From Maricaulis sp034659015 (GTDB taxonomy: Bacteria > Pseudomonadota > Alphaproteobacteria > Caulobacterales > Maricaulaceae), in assembly GCA_034659015.1 (NCBI GenBank), contig JAYEGL010000001.1, forward strand, positions 372,001-436,000: 64,000 nt of DNA. Reading direction: 5' to 3'. Made by a program: the position numbers and the translations under genes. Under the pieces are notes generated by a model that worked only from the letters and a program-made list of their open reading frames with translations, was not told where the DNA came from and made no database searches. Positions within the stretch are counted from its first letter, which is position 1; each line of letters opens with the position of its first letter. Positions 8,332 through 16,938 of this stretch are shown here, piece after piece.

Positions 8332-8497
8332 GTCATCCCGGCCGGATGGCCCGCGAAGGCGGGCCGCAGGGCCGGGACCCATACGCGCCGATATCAGCCG
8401 AAAGCAGGCTCGATATCCGCGACAGCTGGATGAGCAACGGGATTATGGGTCCCGGACTTGCGCCCGGCCTAAGGCCGGGCATCCATCCGGGATGACA
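8332..8497 (-). repeat. Family B palindromic repeat, copy B2
   Basis: About 166 bases from GTCATCCCGGCCGGAT to CATCCGGGATGAC, in the orientation opposite to B1. It shares the GGGACCCATA arms and the GATATCCGCGACAGCTGGAT centre with copies B1 and B3. It lies between the sirtuin start and the rplS terminator. Confidence 0.87.
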
Positions 8498-8521
8498 AGA
8501 GTGTTGGTGCTCCCGAAAACC

Positions 8522-8551
8522 AAAAAAGGCCCCGCCGTGTCCGGCGGGGCC
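8522..8551 (-). terminator. Rho-independent terminator of the rplS operon
   Basis: On the minus strand, a 10-bp GC stem (GGCCCCGCCG / CGGCGGGGCC, 4-base loop) is followed directly by six T residues. It lies 29 bases after the rplS stop and ends the translation-related cluster. Confidence 0.9.
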
Positions 8552-8579
8552 TTCTGGACCTGTGTGAAGCGGGAAAACC

Positions 8580-8972
8580 CTACGTCTTGGCTTCGCGGCG
8601 TTCGATGCCGCGGCCGGTCGTGCGTTCGGCGATACGGGCCGACTTGCCGCGACGGTCGCGCAGGTAATACAGCTTCGCGCGGCGGACCTTGCCCTTCCGC
8701 TTGATCTCGATCTTCTCGACGTTCGGCGAGTAGACCGGGAAAACGCGCTCGACACCTTCACCGAAGGAAATCTTGCGCACCGTGTAGCTCTCGTTCAGGC
8801 CGCCGCCATTGCGGGCGATACAGACGCCTTCGAAGACCTGGATCCGCTCACGCTCGCCTTCCTTGATGCGAACATGGACGCGCAGCGTGTCGCCGGCGCT
8901 GAAATCCGGAATTTCCTTGTCGCCCAGGACGCGGGCGGCTTCTTCGTTCTCAAGCTGCTCGATCATGTTCAT
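8580..8972 (-). CDS. rplS: 50S ribosomal protein L19
   Basis: The 130-residue protein is a clear L19: PDFSAGDTLRVHVRIKEGER, VFEGVCIARNGGGL, ESYTVRKISFGEGVERVFP and the basic RRAKLYYLRDRRGKSARI. L19 sits at the 30S-50S interface. The ATG at 8972 overlaps the trmD stop (ATGA) and has AAGGAG eight bases upstream, so it is preferred over the ATG at 8966. A strong terminator follows. Confidence 0.97.
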   Translation of the reverse strand: MNMIEQLENEEAARVLGDKEIPDFSAGDTLRVHVRIKEGERERIQVFEGVCIARNGGGLNESYTVRKISFGEGVERVFPVYSPNVEKIEIKRKGKVRRAKLYYLRDRRGKSARIAERTTGRGIERREAKT

Positions 8973-9709
8973 CGTGCATTCTCCTTGCGCGCCACGTACC
9001 TCGCCCAGAGGTCGGGGCGCCGCGCCTTCGTAATCTCTTCCGCCTTTTCCCGGCGCCAGGCCTCGATGCGGCCATGGTGCCCCGAGAGCAGCACATCGGG
9101 GATCTCTTCATCCTCGAACACGCGCGGGCGCGTGTAGTGAGGATATTCGAGGAGATCGCCCTCGAAACTTTCATCCTCGGCCGAGACCGGGTCGCCAAGC
9201 ACGCCGGGGAGAAGTCTCACACAGGCCTCGATGAGAACCTGGGCGGGCGCTTCGCCACCGGCCAGCACGGCATCGCCGACACTGACCTCTTCCATTCCGC
9301 GACTGTCGATGACCCGTTGATCGAGCCCTTCGAACCGGCCGCAGAATACGACAACGCCAGAACCGGCCGCCCACTCCCGGACCCGGGATTGTGAGAGCGG
9401 TCGTCCCCGCGGCGTCAAATAGATCAACGGCCGTTTCCCGCCTTGCCAGCGGGACTGCACCGTATCAATCGCCTCCGCGGCCACATCCGGCCTGAGCACC
9501 ATACCGGCGCCACCGCCGGCCGGGGTGTCGTCCACGGAGCGGTGCTTATGACGGGAAAAATCCCGGATGTCCACAGTTTCCAGCGCCCACAACCCACGAT
9601 TCGCAGCTGTCCCGATCAGCGACACGCCCAGCGGTCCCGGGAAGGCCTCGGGAAAGAGGGTCAGGGCCGTGGCGGTCCAGGGCAGGGAAGGGGCGGGCGC
9701 GTCAGTCAT
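8969..9709 (-). CDS. trmD: tRNA (guanine37-N1)-methyltransferase
   Basis: The 246-residue SPOUT methyltransferase methylates G37 of tRNAs reading CNN codons and prevents frameshifting. Visible motifs are DDTPAGGGAGMVLRPDV, PRGRPLSQ, CGRFEGLDQRVI and the trefoil-knot segment VSVGDAVLAGGEAPA. The ATG at 9709 (MTDAPAPSLPW) fits the family; the frame continues open upstream to 9769 without support. The gene is followed by rplS with a four-base overlap. Upstream is fic rather than the usual rimM. Confidence 0.96.
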   Translation of the reverse strand: MTDAPAPSLPWTATALTLFPEAFPGPLGVSLIGTAANRGLWALETVDIRDFSRHKHRSVDDTPAGGGAGMVLRPDVAAEAIDTVQSRWQGGKRPLIYLTPRGRPLSQSRVREWAAGSGVVVFCGRFEGLDQRVIDSRGMEEVSVGDAVLAGGEAPAQVLIEACVRLLPGVLGDPVSAEDESFEGDLLEYPHYTRPRVFEDEEIPDVLLSGHHGRIEAWRREKAEEITKARRPDLWARYVARKENAR

Positions 9710-9790
9710 GGCGCGCGGGTTTAGCAGGGATGGGGGTGCGGAGCCAGCGGCATCGCGCAATGCGTACACCCCGCCGCCAGGCTCTGCCGG

Positions 9791-11020
9791 CTAGAACGTT
9801 TCCGGCAAGCCGGGGGGTGTCGTTCCGGGCAGCGGCGCATCCGAAAACAGGTTCGGAAAAAGGCGTTCTCGGTAATCCAGTGGGAAGGCGATGCGCACGG
9901 GCGCTTTCGGCGTTGCGGACTTCAGGAAGCCCGCCTTGATCGCCATCGAAAGGTCGTTGCGCGCCGCTCGTTCCTTCACGCCCAACACCATGGGAGCGTC
10001 ACCCCGGGCGAGTTTTCCGAAGCGCAGGACATGATCGAGCAGCTTCTGAAGCCGGGCATTGTCCGGATAAAGGTCGCCCGCCAGGGCCAGATACCGCTCG
10101 CGAAGCGTGTCCAGATCGAGCATCGAGCGGCTGAACCGGACCTGATCCAGCATGACGGTGAGAAACCAGCCCGTGAATTCTTCGAGCGCGGCCCGGGAGA
10201 GATTGCCACGACCGTCCAGATCGCCCTGGCGGGGGCTGTCCGCCTTGTCCATCCAGCTCTTGTATTCGCCCCGTTCGACCAGGCCGCGTGCCAGACCGCG
10301 GCTGATCGACCACAGACCCTGTCCGCCGATGCCGGCAACATGACACATGGCGTGGGACACAAGGCGGCTCACCCGACCGTTTCCGTCGAGAAACGGGTGA
10401 ATGTAGTTCAGTCTGTGATGGGCTGCGGGAATCGACAGGATCTGGCCGGTGCGGCCGCGGGTCAGTGCGCGATACCGTTGCTCGTAGTAGGCCATGAAGT
10501 GCGGGACGGCACTGGCCTGCGGCGGGATATGGCGGCCCACGGCAACCTCTTCGCCGTCTTGCCGGAACCGGCCGGGCCGGATGGGGACAGCCTCGCCCTC
10601 ATGCTCGCAGACGCGAAACTCCGCCGGCATGTTTTCGTAGAATCGGCGATGGACTTCGCGGATGAAGTCGATGGAGGTCGGCTGGGGGAGGGCTCCGCCG
10701 GCCGCTTGCTCGTCAATCCAGTCCTGCACGCGAACATGGGCGGCAGCCTCTTCGGCCAGGGGTCGATCCTCGACATCGGCCATTCGCCCTTCCAGCGCGG
10801 CCTCGATATCACGCGGGCGCGTATTGTGGCCTTCGATCAGGTTGGAATAGTAGGCGTTCATGATCCGGGTCATGTTGCGCAGTTCGGCTGCGCTGTCCGG
10901 ATGAAGGCCGTGCTCGAGGGCCGAGGCCGTTTCCCGGATTTCCAGGACACGATCGGTCAGGGCTTCGGGGATCATCTCCTCGATGCCGCAAGGTTCGATG
11001 CGTGCCGGTGTTTCCGCCAT
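9791..11020 (-). CDS. fic: Fic family protein (predicted AMP transferase)
   Basis: The 409-residue protein has the Fic active-site motif HPFLDGNGRVSR (residues 208-219, with catalytic His208) and an N-terminal inhibitory motif SNLIEG (residues 59-64, S-x-x-x-E-G). It is thus a self-inhibited class II Fic protein. The C-terminal 100 residues look like a winged-helix region (DLSMAIKAGFLKSATP). Fic enzymes transfer AMP or related groups to hydroxyl side chains; the target is unknown. The gene sits inside the otherwise conserved rimM-trmD stretch on the same strand, preceded by an AT-rich gap, which suggests later insertion. Confidence 0.93.
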   Translation of the reverse strand: MAETPARIEPCGIEEMIPEALTDRVLEIRETASALEHGLHPDSAAELRNMTRIMNAYYSNLIEGHNTRPRDIEAALEGRMADVEDRPLAEEAAAHVRVQDWIDEQAAGGALPQPTSIDFIREVHRRFYENMPAEFRVCEHEGEAVPIRPGRFRQDGEEVAVGRHIPPQASAVPHFMAYYEQRYRALTRGRTGQILSIPAAHHRLNYIHPFLDGNGRVSRLVSHAMCHVAGIGGQGLWSISRGLARGLVERGEYKSWMDKADSPRQGDLDGRGNLSRAALEEFTGWFLTVMLDQVRFSRSMLDLDTLRERYLALAGDLYPDNARLQKLLDHVLRFGKLARGDAPMVLGVKERAARNDLSMAIKAGFLKSATPKAPVRIAFPLDYRERLFPNLFSDAPLPGTTPPGLPETF

Positions 11021-11120
11021 TTCTGTGCCGATCCGAGCGTTCAGATTTATTATTATTATATAGCTTCTTAGGGCGCAAAATAAAATTTCTATGCCGATAT
11101 CGTGTGCCGATGGGGCGGGC
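11021..11120 (-). promoter_or_regulatory. AT-rich gap upstream of fic
   Basis: The 100-base gap between rimM and fic contains about 60 bases that are far richer in A and T than the surroundings (around 11044-11095, with a run of TTA triplets on the plus strand). It probably holds the fic promoter. No single -35/-10 pair stands out. Confidence 0.45.
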
Positions 11121-11666
11121 CTATTCCCCCGCTTCTTCCTCTTCCTTCGAGCCCACCTCTTCGGGCGGGTCGATCGTGATCATGCCCTCGCTGACCGAGA
11201 CATGGGGCACGAAATCGCGGGTGAAGGGGAGCATCCAGGGGCCCTTGCGGCCCGGCGTGCCGGAGATTTCCAGCAGGTCGCCGGAGCCGTAATCGTAGAT
11301 CGCGCGCAGCCTGCCCATGGGGCTCCCGTCCAGGCCCTGGACGGGCAGGCCGATCAGGTCGGCATGGTAGAACTCGTCGTCCTCGAGCGCGGGCAGGGCG
11401 GATCGGGGAATGTGGAGTTTCGTGCCCTTGAGGGCCTGGGCCTGTTCGCGGGTCAGGTCTTCGGCGAAGCGGACGATGAAACCGTCCTTCACCGGACGCC
11501 AGCTCTTCGGCGTGAGGACGGGCTTGCCGTCACCGTCGAGGAAGGGACCGTAGGCAAAGGCGTCCTCCGGCACGCCGGCGAAACTCTTCACCTTGCATTC
11601 GCCCTTCACGCCATGCGCCCCGGCAATGGCGGCGATGAAGACGAGCTCGTCGGCGGGGTGGGTCAT
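11121..11666 (-). CDS. rimM: Ribosome maturation factor RimM
   Basis: The 181-residue protein has the RimM N-domain (ELVFIAAIAGAHGVKGECKVKSF) and the C-terminal PRC-barrel (EFYHADLIGLPVQ...GRLRAIYDYGSGDLLEI, then WMLPFTRDFVPHVS). RimM binds S19 and helps mature the 30S head. The tail ends in a Glu-rich run. It is separated from rpsP by a 199-base gap that contains repeat A3. Confidence 0.95.
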   Translation of the reverse strand: MTHPADELVFIAAIAGAHGVKGECKVKSFAGVPEDAFAYGPFLDGDGKPVLTPKSWRPVKDGFIVRFAEDLTREQAQALKGTKLHIPRSALPALEDDEFYHADLIGLPVQGLDGSPMGRLRAIYDYGSGDLLEISGTPGRKGPWMLPFTRDFVPHVSVSEGMITIDPPEEVGSKEEEEAGE

Positions 11667-11687
11667 GGGCTCGGATCCGGCTCAAAC

Positions 11688-11838
11688 CATCCTTCCCCTT
11701 GATGGGGAAGGTGGGCCGCGGCGTAGCCGCGGGTCGGAAGGGGTGAATCCCGGTGCTGGAAAACGCGCCAACACCTCGCTCCCACCCCCTCCACCACGCC
11801 TGCGGCGTGGTCCCCCTCCCCCATCAAGGGGGAGGAGG
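11688..11838 (+). repeat. Family A dispersed hairpin repeat, copy A3
   Basis: Left hairpin CCTTCCCC-TTGAT-GGGGAAGG, stem CCGCGGC-gta-GCCGCGG, core GGAAGGGGTGAATCCCGG, pairing segment CACCCCCTCC, stem ACCACGCC-tgc-GGCGTGGT and right hairpin CCTCCCCC-ATCAA-GGGGGAGG. It lies inside the ffh-rpsP-rimM gene series, between rpsP and rimM, so it is probably transcribed. Confidence 0.9.
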
Positions 11839-11864
11839 GGTGTTTTCGGCGGGTCGAAAACGTC

Positions 11865-12335
11865 CTATTCGGACTTTTCTTCTTCCGCAGCAGCCTCGTC
11901 GGCCGGGGCTTCCTCAGCCGGGGCCTCTTCGGCAGCCGGCTCTTCAGCCGGTGCTTCGGCTGCAGCCTTGGCTTCGGCGGCCGCGGCCTTCTTGGCCTCT
12001 TCCTTCTCGGCGCGCTCGGCGGCGAGTTCCTTGGCTTTCTGGCCCGGCTCGCCCTTGTTCGGGTTGTTGCCGTGTTCCCAGGCCCAGGCGTCCGCCTCGA
12101 TCTGGTGAATGAAGCGGCCGACACGGTCGGTCGGCTTGGCGCCCTTGGCGATCCAGGCCTTGGCCTTTTCCATGTCGATCTTCACGCGCTCGCCATCCTT
12201 GGGAAGCATCGGATTGTAGGAACCGATCTTCTCGATGAAGCGGCCGTCGCGCGGCGAACGGCTGTCGGCAACGACGACACGGTAGTAGGGGCGCTTCTTG
12301 GCGCCGGCACGGGCGAGACGGATTTTCAGAGCCAT
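11865..12335 (-). CDS. rpsP: 30S ribosomal protein S16 with acidic C-terminal tail
   Basis: The first about 85 residues are a standard S16 (MALKIRLARAGAKKRPYYR, VADSRSPRDGRFIEKIGSYN). The protein continues to 156 residues with a tail of Ala and Glu (AAEAPAEEPAAEEAP type), longer than the roughly 80-90 residues of E. coli S16. Tails of this sort occur in other alphaproteobacteria. The ATG at 12335 has an AAGGA upstream; the frame from 12428 is not supported. Confidence 0.96.
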   Translation of the reverse strand: MALKIRLARAGAKKRPYYRVVVADSRSPRDGRFIEKIGSYNPMLPKDGERVKIDMEKAKAWIAKGAKPTDRVGRFIHQIEADAWAWEHGNNPNKGEPGQKAKELAAERAEKEEAKKAAAAEAKAAAEAPAEEPAAEEAPAEEAPADEAAAEEEKSE

Positions 12336-12375
12336 GGTTGGATTTCCTTCAGGGTCTAATGCTTTGAAACAGGGG

Positions 12376-13926
12376 TTACTTCTTGGGGAGACCGAGCGGC
12401 AGCCCGTCCGGTCCCAGCGGCCCGCCACTGCCCAGTCCGGGCAGGGAGGGGCCTGAATTCTTCGTGCCGGAGCCGCCCAGACCCGGCAGTTGCGCGCCGG
12501 CGGGCGCCTTGCCGCCGAGCAGGTCCTGGGTGGCCTGGCCCATATCGTCGGGATTCATGCCGCCCGGGGGCATTCCGCCGGGCATGCCGCCCATCATGCC
12601 GGCCAGGCCGCCGCGGCCCTTCTTGCCGGCCTTCTTCATCATGTCGGCCATCTGGCGGTGCATCTTGATCAGCTTGTTGACGTCGGCGACCGTCACGCCG
12701 GATCCGGCAGCGATGCGCTTCTTGCGGCTGGCCTTGAGGATGTCCGGCCTGGCGCGCTCCTGCGGCGTCATCGACAGGATGATCGCCTCCTGGCGCGAGA
12801 GCATCTTGTCGTCCATGCCGGCGGCCGAGGCCTGGGCCTGCATCTTCTTGTTCATGCCCGGCAGCATGCCCATGATACCGCCCAGGCCGCCCATCTTCTT
12901 GAGCTGGCCGAACTGTTCGCGCAGGTCTTCCAGGTCGAACTTGCCCTTGGCCATCTTCCTGGCCATGCGTTCGGCTTTGTCCTGGTCGACGTCCTGCGCC
13001 GCCTTTTCCACCAGTGAGACGATATCGCCGCGGCCCAGAATCCGGCCGGCCAGGCGCTTCGCGTCGAACGCGTCCAGCCCGTCGGGCTTTTCCGACACGC
13101 CGAGGAACTTGATCGGCAGGCCGGTAACATGGCGCATCGACAGCGCGGCACCGCCGCGGCCGTCGCCATCCATCCGGGTGAGCACCAGGCCCGACAGGGG
13201 CAGGCGCTCGTGAAAGCGTTTCGCGGTCTCCACCGCGTCCTGGCCGGTCAGCGCATCGGCGACCAGCAGGGTCTCGCGCGGCCTGGTGGCGTCGGCGATG
13301 GATTTCGCCTCGGCCATCATGTCCTCGTCGATCGAGGTGCGGCCGGCGGTATCGAGGATGACGACGTCATAGCCCTGCAGCCTGCCGGCATTCATCGCCC
13401 GTTTGGCGATGTCGACGGCGCGCTGGTTGGGCACGATGGGCAGGAAGCCGACGCCGACCTGTTCGGCCAGCTGCTGGAGCTGTTCCATGGCGGCCGGACG
13501 GCGCGTGTCGAGCGAGGCCAGCAGGACCTTCTTCTTCTCGACGTCCTGGAGACGCTTGGCGAGCTTGGCCGAGGTGGTGGTCTTGCCGGACCCCTGCAGG
13601 CCGGCCATCAGGATGGCGTTGGGCGGTTCGCCCTCGATCATCAGGCCGGGCTGTTCGCCCTCGCCGCCCAGGAGGTCGACCAGGGCGTCGTGGACGATCT
13701 TGACGACCTGCTGGCCCGGCGCGACGGCGCGGATCACGTCCTCGCCGATGGCGCGCTCGCGAATCTTCGCGACGACGTCCTTGACTACCGGCAGCGCGAC
13801 ATCGGCTTCCAGCAGGGCGACGCGGATCTCGCGCAGCGCCGCGTCGACGTCCTTTTCCGACAGCACACCGCGGCCGGTGAGCTTGTCGAATACGCCGCCA
13901 AGTCGTTCTGTCAGTGCGTCGAACAT
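12376..13926 (-). CDS. ffh: Signal recognition particle protein Ffh
   Basis: The 516-residue GTPase delivers nascent membrane proteins to FtsY (encoded at 51467-52396). The N-domain is followed by the G1 motif GLQGSGKTTTSAKLAK, DTRRPAA, DTAGRTSID and TRMDGDGRGGA. The methionine-rich M domain (about residues 300-440) binds the SRP RNA and signal sequences (GGIMGMLPGMNKKMQAQ, SRKKRIAAGSGV). The C-terminal 70 residues are Gly/Pro rich. It leads the minus-strand cluster ffh-rpsP-rimM-fic-trmD-rplS. A stable hairpin lies in its leader at 13970-14000. Confidence 0.97.
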   Translation of the reverse strand: MFDALTERLGGVFDKLTGRGVLSEKDVDAALREIRVALLEADVALPVVKDVVAKIRERAIGEDVIRAVAPGQQVVKIVHDALVDLLGGEGEQPGLMIEGEPPNAILMAGLQGSGKTTTSAKLAKRLQDVEKKKVLLASLDTRRPAAMEQLQQLAEQVGVGFLPIVPNQRAVDIAKRAMNAGRLQGYDVVILDTAGRTSIDEDMMAEAKSIADATRPRETLLVADALTGQDAVETAKRFHERLPLSGLVLTRMDGDGRGGAALSMRHVTGLPIKFLGVSEKPDGLDAFDAKRLAGRILGRGDIVSLVEKAAQDVDQDKAERMARKMAKGKFDLEDLREQFGQLKKMGGLGGIMGMLPGMNKKMQAQASAAGMDDKMLSRQEAIILSMTPQERARPDILKASRKKRIAAGSGVTVADVNKLIKMHRQMADMMKKAGKKGRGGLAGMMGGMPGGMPPGGMNPDDMGQATQDLLGGKAPAGAQLPGLGGSGTKNSGPSLPGLGSGGPLGPDGLPLGLPKK

Positions 13927-13969
13927 GCGTTCGTCCTCAAATCAGCATCCATCGGGCAAAGCGCTGCAG

Positions 13970-14000
13970 CCCCGCTGAGCGAAATCTTCGCCGAGCGGGG
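13970..14000 (-). promoter_or_regulatory. Hairpin in the ffh leader
   Basis: Outer stem CCCCGCT/AGCGGGG and inner stem GCGAA/TTCGC with a three-base loop form a long hairpin 44-74 bases upstream of the ffh ATG. No T-run follows on either strand, so it is not a classic terminator. A role in ffh expression is possible. A 12-base palindrome TGCAAGCTTGCA lies further upstream at 14053-14064. Confidence 0.4.
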
Positions 14001-14130
14001 TTCTCGCCGGCCTCCCCCGTCAGGTGGGACGGATGTGCCGGTAAGACAAGCGTGCAAGCTTGCAAGATGAAGGCGGGCTAGTACGCGCCGTGACCCGCAG
14101 AGTCAAGGGAGGGCAGGCCCGGGCCGACGG

Positions 14131-14319
14131 TCAGCCGGCGGTCTTGGTCTCGTTGACGGCGAGGACGGGCTGGGGCGCCGGTTCGGCGAAGCTTACCGAG
14201 GGCCGGCTTGCGCTGGCCGACAGGAGTGCGCCGAAGAGTGACGCGAAGAGCAGTCCGGCGGTGAGCCAGATCAGCGCCGATTTCGCGATGGTCTGCAGTC
14301 CGAATGCTGCCTTGGCCAT
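14131..14319 (-). CDS. Small single-span membrane protein, unknown
   Basis: The 62-residue protein has one clear transmembrane helix (about residues 14-36, SALIWLTAGLLFASLFGALL) and a Pro/Ala-rich extracytoplasmic tail. GGAG lies eight bases before the ATG. It is a monocistronic gene upstream of ffh on the same strand. No family was recognised; the ribosome site and membrane helix support a real gene. Confidence 0.55.
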   Translation of the reverse strand: MAKAAFGLQTIAKSALIWLTAGLLFASLFGALLSASASRPSVSFAEPAPQPVLAVNETKTAG

Positions 14320-14498
14320 GTCGTCACTCCACTTGCTGCGCGTGTCGCTTCGTGTGTCGTCACGGAGCGATTCCAGCGCTGAATCCCTTAACGAAGACTT
14401 GCCGCGCCCGGTTCCATCGCGATTGCCGTTAACACTTTGCGAATGTGCGGGGCCGTGTCGGGCGGGGAGCGGTCAGTTGGGATCCGCCTCCGGTAGTT

Positions 14499-14801
14499 TC
14501 AAGAGGCGGAGAGGCGGCGCACAAGATCGCGGGCGCGCCAGGCAAACCAGATTGCGGTCCACACATTGCCCAGCACGAAGACCGGTGCGATCCAGACCAG
14601 CCGGGCTGTCCAGCTGCGTTCGAACACGCCGATCACGAAGGCGGACAGGAGAAAGCCGGCATAGAGATCGGCCAGGGTCACCCGGCCCCAGGGGTCGGTG
14701 ACCAGCCAGTGGCCGGCGGCGGAAAAATCCCCGGTCCCGGCAGCCAGGGCAATCAGGGCTGCCAGAACCAGGGCCAGAGCGAGCAGGAGAATGCGGGTCA
14801 T
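14499..14801 (-). CDS. DUF1475-like membrane protein
   Basis: The 100-residue protein has three predicted membrane spans. The segment WLVTDPWGRVTLADLYAGFLL resembles the DUF1475 family core, where a D-P-W motif precedes the second span. It begins MTRILLLALAL at 14801; the longer frame from 15221 overlaps the upstream gene and is rejected. It lies 68 bases downstream of an unrecognised gene on the same strand. Function is unknown. Confidence 0.65.
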   Translation of the reverse strand: MTRILLLALALVLAALIALAAGTGDFSAAGHWLVTDPWGRVTLADLYAGFLLSAFVIGVFERSWTARLVWIAPVFVLGNVWTAIWFAWRARDLVRRLSAS

Positions 14802-14869
14802 GTGGGGGACGATCCTCTTCTCCCGCTCGACAGGGACATGAGGCAATACGTCCGCCGCCGGGGCCTGGA

Positions 14870-15511
14870 TCACCCGGCGGTGCGGTCGGGATCGGCGGCC
14901 CAATCGGCGGCATCGCACCGGTCGACAGGCTGGCGCGTCTGGTCGGGGAAGCGGGCGCGCCAGCAATCCTCGAAGACCGAACAGTAGCAGACCTCGAAAT
15001 CGAGGTCGTGGCGCACATTGTCGAGCGCCTGCCAGATGGCGTGGCCGCGGGGCTGGCTCTGCGCATCGGGCTGGTCGAAGGCGATGAATTCCACGCGTTC
15101 CTGCGGGGCGAGGAAGCGGTTCTGGACATTGTCGAAGACCAGCGACAACTGTCCGCTGCGAAAGGCCTGGTGCATGTAGGCCAGCCGCTCGTCCTCGGGC
15201 ACGCTGTCCGGCGCGCAGCACCTGGCCAGGAATTGCGACGTGTCAGTCACCGGTTCGCCATTCCAGCTGATGCCCAGATAACGGATCTCGGCCGGACCCA
15301 GACCGGTATTGTGCACGGTGAAGAGCATCACCCAGGCGCGCCGCTCGGCGTCGATATTGCCGTGGCCGAGCTGGATGACCGGCATGACCGACGCCTTCAT
15401 GGTGCGGTCCATGACGATTCCCTGGAAGACGGCGACGAAGAGCGAGGCCAGCGAGATCACGACCACGCTGGCCGCAACCGCGATCTCGACCGAGCGATAG
15501 CGCATCTTCAT
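14870..15511 (-). CDS. Membrane-anchored protein, unknown
   Basis: The 213-residue protein has one N-terminal membrane anchor (residues about 9-32) and a soluble domain. It contains the segment WVMLFTVHNTGLGPAEIRYL, which recalls immunoglobulin-like strands of periplasmic domains, and a Cys-rich end (FEVCYCSVFEDCWRARF). No family was recognised. An alternative ATG six bases in (15505) is possible. The coding strand is supported by the coherent anchor plus domain layout. Confidence 0.6.
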   Translation of the reverse strand: MKMRYRSVEIAVAASVVVISLASLFVAVFQGIVMDRTMKASVMPVIQLGHGNIDAERRAWVMLFTVHNTGLGPAEIRYLGISWNGEPVTDTSQFLARCCAPDSVPEDERLAYMHQAFRSGQLSLVFDNVQNRFLAPQERVEFIAFDQPDAQSQPRGHAIWQALDNVRHDLDFEVCYCSVFEDCWRARFPDQTRQPVDRCDAADWAADPDRTAG

Positions 15512-15536
15512 GCCACCGGCTCCCCGCTCGCCAGTC

Positions 15537-16814
15537 CTAGATCACCGCCGGATCGCGGAAGCGTTCTTCGTCCAGCTCGCCTTCCCACTTGGCCACGGCC
15601 GTGGCGACCGCGGCGTCGCCCGTGACGTTCACTGCCGTGCGCGCCATGTCCATGATCCGGTCGACCGGCAGGATGAAGCCGACGACGATCGCGGTGTGCT
15701 CGGCCGACACGCCGAACGTGCTCAGAACGGTGGCCAGCAGGAAGAGCGAGGCCGAGGGAATGCCGGCCGCGCCGATCGACACGATGGCGGCGGTGAAGGC
15801 AATCATGACGTAGTTGGCGAAGGTCAGGTCGTAGCCGAAGGCCTGGGCGGTGAAGAGGGCGAGAATGCCCAGATAGAGGGCCGTGCCGTCCATGTTGATC
15901 GTCGAGCCCAGCGGCAGGACGGAGCCGGCGACGGACTTCTTGACGCCCAGATTGTCGGAGGCCGCCGTAATGGTGACCGGCAGCGTCGCCGAGGAGGAGG
16001 CGGTGGAGTAGGCCACGGCGATCGCGTCGGTCATGCCGCGGAAGAAGCGCACCAGCGGCAGGTTGAGAACGACGCGGATCAGGATGCCGTAGGTGACCAC
16101 CGCATGGGTGATCAGGCCGAGATAGACGGCCAGGATCAGCAGGAGGACGGCCTGCAGTGCCTCGGTGCCTTCGCTGACCGTCGTGTAGGCGACCAGCGAG
16201 AACACGCCGAAGGGCGCCATTTCCATCACCCAGTGGGTGACCTTGATGATGACTTCCGAGGCGGCGTTGAACAGTTCGCCCAGCGGCCTGCCGACCTTGC
16301 CGGTCGCGATGATGCCGACGCCGATCAGCAGGGAGAAGAAGATGACGGCCAGCACATCCCCGTCGGCGAGGGCCGCGATGGGGTTTTCCGGGACGATCGA
16401 GAGAAGCCGGTCCACCAGGGAGGGGGCTTCGCCGAAACTGACGGGTTCGGCCGAGGCTCCGGACAGGTCGACGCCGTCGCCGGGACGGAAAATCGTGCCG
16501 AAGGTCAGGCCGATCACATTGGCGAAGAAGGTGGTGACCAGGTAGAGGCCGAAGGTCATCAGGCCCAGCGTGCCCAGCTTGGAGGGCTTGCCCATGGCGA
16601 TGATGCCGGCGACCAGCGTGGTGAAGATCAGCGGCACGATCATCATGCGGATGAGCCGGATGAACAGGGTGCCGATCCAGCGGACATTGTCGTCGATCCA
16701 GACCGCTGCGGCTTCACGGCCCATCACCGATGCCAGCACGACTCCGAACACGATCCCCAGGGCCATCGCGCCGAGCACGCGTTGCCACAGCTTGATCGAG
16801 AACCACCAGCGCAT
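15537..16814 (-). CDS. Dicarboxylate/amino acid:cation symporter (DAACS family)
   Basis: The 425-residue protein has the GltP/DctA fold with eight helices and two hairpins. Visible signatures are the serine-rich hairpin AYSTASSSATLPVTI, the binding motif LPLGSTINMDGTALY (NMDGT) and AAGIPSASLFLLATVL. It would take up glutamate, aspartate or C4-dicarboxylates with Na+ or H+. The ATG at 16814 has GAGGA a few bases upstream. It is a single gene; the large opposite-strand frame over it is a shadow. Confidence 0.94.
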   Translation of the reverse strand: MRWWFSIKLWQRVLGAMALGIVFGVVLASVMGREAAAVWIDDNVRWIGTLFIRLIRMMIVPLIFTTLVAGIIAMGKPSKLGTLGLMTFGLYLVTTFFANVIGLTFGTIFRPGDGVDLSGASAEPVSFGEAPSLVDRLLSIVPENPIAALADGDVLAVIFFSLLIGVGIIATGKVGRPLGELFNAASEVIIKVTHWVMEMAPFGVFSLVAYTTVSEGTEALQAVLLLILAVYLGLITHAVVTYGILIRVVLNLPLVRFFRGMTDAIAVAYSTASSSATLPVTITAASDNLGVKKSVAGSVLPLGSTINMDGTALYLGILALFTAQAFGYDLTFANYVMIAFTAAIVSIGAAGIPSASLFLLATVLSTFGVSAEHTAIVVGFILPVDRIMDMARTAVNVTGDAAVATAVAKWEGELDEERFRDPAVI

Positions 16815-16938
16815 TGCATTCCTCCCCCTCGGACGCGGCCGCGGGCCGCGCGAAACTCGTTTCGCACACTAGTGAGTGTGCCGGGGGGGTCAATCGCGGG
16901 GCGCCCGGCTGACTGCATTGGCCGGGGAATGGCGGGGA

